Shown piece by piece: positions 3,977 through 6,620 of a stretch of DNA of 6,620 nucleotides; positions within the stretch are counted from its first letter, which is position 1; each line of letters starts with the position of its first letter. The stretch is from an uncultured delta proteobacterium (lineage in GTDB: Bacteria > RBG-13-61-14 > DRUE01): positions 1-6,620 of the forward strand of contig CAIYYW010000275.1 of NCBI GenBank assembly GCA_903930515.1. The letters run 5' to 3'. Both the position numbers and the translations under genes were made by a program. The notes under the pieces are model-generated. The model searched no databases. It was not told where the DNA came from and saw nothing but the letters and a program-made list of their open reading frames with translations.

Positions 3977-6620
3977 ATGCGCGAAAAGGTGTTATGGGCG
4001 CTGGCGCGGTTCATTTACCGGTATCATCGCTGGATCCTGGCGGTCGGGCTGGCGGTCAGCATATTTATGGGATACTGCTATTCCCGGCTGGACCTGCATC
4101 TCAATTTCATAGACCTCCTGGACAAGAACGAGCCGGTGGTGAAGACCTATGACTACGCGGCGCGGAATTTCGGCACGCTCGCGTTTTTGTTTTTAGTGTT
4201 GGAGACCGACGACCTGGATCAGGGGAAGAAATACGCCGCGGCGCTCTCTCCCCGTCTGATCAAGCATCCGGATTTTGTCAGGCGCGTCTATTACAAGCAC
4301 GATGTGCCTTTGATTATTGATCATCTATATTATTTCCTGCCCTTGGCCGACCTTGAAGAATTAAGCCGGTTCGCAAAAGAGAATCAGGATCATCTGAAAA
4401 AATTGTGGGCGGAGCCGGGATTGAATCATACCTTGGCCTTGCTGGATCATAGTTTGTACCAGACGCTTTCGCGCGGAGAGCTTCCAGCCGAGGACCAGGG
4501 AAAAAATTTCAGCCGCATTTTTTCCGCGCAGGACAGCCTGTTTGATTTCCTGGAAAAAAATGTCAAAGAAGGGCCGCAGGATTTCCATTCGTGGAAAACC
4601 GCCCTGATCCAAAAGATCACCGGCGCGCAGTTTGAAGGGATTCCCTTTAACCTTTCCGACCCGTATCTGGTTTCCAAGGACCAAAGGCATTTGCTGGTTT
4701 TGATCGCGCCCCCCAAACCGGCCAATGATTTCGTTTACGCCACGGATTTTGTCAATGCCGTGAACGCCGAGCTGGCCGGACTGGACCGGGAAATTCCGGG
4801 AGTGCGCCACTACCTGACCGGGAACGCCGCGGTGATGCGGGACGATAATATTATTGTCCGGCAGGATATGATCCGGACCACCCTGATCTCATACACCCTG
4901 ATCGTGCTGCTCTTCGCGCTCAGCTTCCGGAACCTCGCCTCCATCATTTTCGCCAGCGTCTGCCTCGCGCTCGGGCTGGTCTGGGCTTACGGCGCGGCAT
5001 ACCTGATGGTCGGATATCTCACCGCGATCACCGCGGTGTTCGGAGCGATCCTGCTCGGACTCGGGATTGATTACGCGATCCTGATATTATCCCGCTACAC
5101 CGAGGAACGACATTGCGGCCATTCCATTGAGGAATCCCTGGAGATCACCCTGAGCAAGACCGGCAAGGGAATCCTCACCGGCGCCACCGCGACCAGCCTC
5201 GCCTTCTTCTCCATCTCCACCGGCACCTTCCAGGGCGGAAAGGAAATGGGACTGATCGCCGGGTCCGGCATCATCATCTTCTTCCTGATCATGACCTTCA
5301 TCCTAAGCTCCCTGCTGGTGGCCTGGGATTCCCGCAAGTCCATCACCGGCGTGACCCAGACGCAATGGAACCCGGTGATTATGAAACGGCTGAGCGCCCT
5401 GGTGGTCAAGGCACCGGTCCCGATCTTCACCATCCTGCTTGGATTCTTCGCCGCGATGGTCTATATGACCCCCAAGTATCAGTTTGAATACAACTATCTT
5501 AATATGGAGGCGCAAAGCGCGGAGAGCGTCCAACTCATCAACAAGATCACCGGCTGGTTCGGGCTGAGCACCAATTTCGGGATGGTCCTGTCCGACAATA
5601 TTGACCAGGACCGCAAGCTCGCGGGTCAACTCCGGACCAAGGAAACCACCGGGCAGGTTGACGCCATTTCCAATTTCATTCCGGAGGACCCCGATGCGAA
5701 AAAGTCGCTGGTGGAAAAAATCGCGGGGGTGTTGGATTTTGCCCAGCCTTCAAAGCCTGCTCCGGCGACTCCTGAATTCCAGGCCGGAGATGTGGAGGAG
5801 TTATTGGAACTGCTCGGGTCTATTTCCGAAAAAATGAAAGGGATTGAGGGGCTGGCATATCTTTCGGATATGGATGAGATTGAGCAGGCCGCGAAAAAAT
5901 CCCGCGACCGGATCAACGGCCTGATGGAAATCGTCAAGGACCAGCCCCGCGAAAAAACCGCGCGGAATTTGAACCCGCTCAATTCCGAACTGGCCGTAAA
6001 AATACCCTGGCTCCTGGCCCGCGCCAAACTGATCAGCCTGGCCGGCGCCATCAGCTATGAGTTCCTGCGCAAGGACCATCCCGAATTGGTGGAACGCTAC
6101 CAGGGCAAGGACGGCAAATATTTGATCTATGTCTATCCCAACCGGGAAATCTGGGAAGAGCAGAATATGAAGGCGGTGGTCCGCGATTTGAAATCGGTTT
6201 CCCCAACCGCGATGGGAGTAGCGATCCTGTTCAACCGGATTTTGGACCAGTTGAAAAAGGATATGGCCAAGGTCGCGATCATAGCGCTCGGAGTGGTTTT
6301 TATCATCATCCTGTTGGACTATCGCGGGCTATGGCACACCTTGCTCACAATGATCCCGCTGGTGTTCGCCGCCATCGCTATGGTCGGGATGATGAATTTG
6401 CTCGGGATCAAGTTTAATTTCGTCAACATCGGAATGCTCCCGCTCATCATCGGGATCAGTATTGACTACGGGGTCTATGTCGTGCACCGATGGATCGGCG
6501 AGGGCAAAGGAATAAAATCCATCCCCACGGTGGTGGAAAGCACCGGAAGAGCGGTCTCGCTCGCCGCCCTGACAACAATGATCGGGTTCGGGTCAATCAT
6601 CCCCGCTAGATGGCAGGGCC
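3977..6620 (+). CDS. MMPL/RND-superfamily transporter (predicted exporter), C-terminus beyond the window
   Basis: The frame is open from ATG 3977 to the window edge: 881 codons, no stop. The layout is the two-fold repeat of the MMPL family: helix 1 (about 19-35), a large external loop (about 36-300), helices 2-6 (about 302-449), helix 7 (about 481-497), a second external loop (about 498-762), and helices 8-10 (about 764-840), with helix 11 cut at the edge. The Asp-Tyr pairs expected for the proton relay in helices 4 and 10 are present: GLGIDY (Asp365, Tyr366) and GISIDY (Asp830, Tyr831). Both halves also carry the family's Thr/Gly-rich helix (TGATATS at 400-406; AALTTMIGFGS near the end). Loop 2 contains a Pro/Ala-rich linker (590-600). 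The substrate is unknown; relatives move lipids, hopanoids or other hydrophobic compounds. It is divergent from the importer operon, with no membrane-fusion or outer-membrane partner gene visible. Confidence 0.92.
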   Translation, partial: MREKVLWALARFIYRYHRWILAVGLAVSIFMGYCYSRLDLHLNFIDLLDKNEPVVKTYDYAARNFGTLAFLFLVLETDDLDQGKKYAAALSPRLIKHPDFVRRVYYKHDVPLIIDHLYYFLPLADLEELSRFAKENQDHLKKLWAEPGLNHTLALLDHSLYQTLSRGELPAEDQGKNFSRIFSAQDSLFDFLEKNVKEGPQDFHSWKTALIQKITGAQFEGIPFNLSDPYLVSKDQRHLLVLIAPPKPANDFVYATDFVNAVNAELAGLDREIPGVRHYLTGNAAVMRDDNIIVRQDMIRTTLISYTLIVLLFALSFRNLASIIFASVCLALGLVWAYGAAYLMVGYLTAITAVFGAILLGLGIDYAILILSRYTEERHCGHSIEESLEITLSKTGKGILTGATATSLAFFSISTGTFQGGKEMGLIAGSGIIIFFLIMTFILSSLLVAWDSRKSITGVTQTQWNPVIMKRLSALVVKAPVPIFTILLGFFAAMVYMTPKYQFEYNYLNMEAQSAESVQLINKITGWFGLSTNFGMVLSDNIDQDRKLAGQLRTKETTGQVDAISNFIPEDPDAKKSLVEKIAGVLDFAQPSKPAPATPEFQAGDVEELLELLGSISEKMKGIEGLAYLSDMDEIEQAAKKSRDRINGLMEIVKDQPREKTARNLNPLNSELAVKIPWLLARAKLISLAGAISYEFLRKDHPELVERYQGKDGKYLIYVYPNREIWEEQNMKAVVRDLKSVSPTAMGVAILFNRILDQLKKDMAKVAIIALGVVFIIILLDYRGLWHTLLTMIPLVFAAIAMVGMMNLLGIKFNFVNIGMLPLIIGISIDYGVYVVHRWIGEGKGIKSIPTVVESTGRAVSLAALTTMIGFGSIIPARWQG

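Noticed and set aside
4361-6079. Minus-strand and alternative-frame open frames inside the MMPL gene (e.g. 4361-4810, 5095-5433, 5626-6051)
   Set aside because: They are shadows of the continuous plus-strand frame, which encodes a recognisable membrane transporter with conserved motifs throughout.

Overview
The window comes from a bacterial genome, most likely a Gram-negative or other diderm, uncultivated-type lineage. The grounds are a lipoprotein-type family 5 binding protein, a large MMPL/RND-type membrane protein, and an intergenic repeat of the CTTTGCG kind that I know from many environmental genomes. Sampled lines of the main genes are about 50-67% GC. The first ~340 bases are only about 34% GC by hand count. 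I cannot place the organism to phylum from sequence alone.

Layout, left to right. (1) Bases 1-338, minus strand: the first 112 codons of an unrecognised AT-rich gene that runs off the left edge, with a clear Shine-Dalgarno and a plausible sigma70-type promoter of its own. (2) Bases 339-535: a gene-free gap holding that promoter and a cluster of three repeat-like elements (a CCCTTCGG...CTCAGGGC segment, a perfect 8-bp hairpin, and a triple CTTTGCG repeat). (3) Bases 536-3800, minus strand: a tight three-gene operon, transcribed in the order family 5 substrate-binding lipoprotein, DppB/OppB-type permease, DppC/OppC-type permease, with both junctions being ATGA stop/start overlaps. (4) Bases 3801-3976: a divergent intergenic region with a promoter candidate on each strand and a 9-bp direct repeat. 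(5) Bases 3977-6620, plus strand: 881 codons of an MMPL/RND-superfamily transporter that runs off the right edge.

How the parts work together. The binding protein would capture a peptide, nickel or other small solute outside the inner membrane and deliver it to the DppB-DppC channel. The two ATPases (DppD/DppF type) needed to power import are not in the window, so they must be encoded elsewhere. The MMPL protein is a separate, divergently transcribed unit, probably a proton-driven exporter of lipids or hydrophobic compounds. Nothing here ties it to the importer apart from the shared promoter region.

Most of the window is ordinary. The points worth a second look are the AT-rich partial gene, the repeat cluster next to it, the missing ATPases, and the control region at 3801-3976, where the importer promoter would start transcription almost on top of the start codon. 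I see no CRISPR array, tRNA, rRNA, transposase or obvious defence system.
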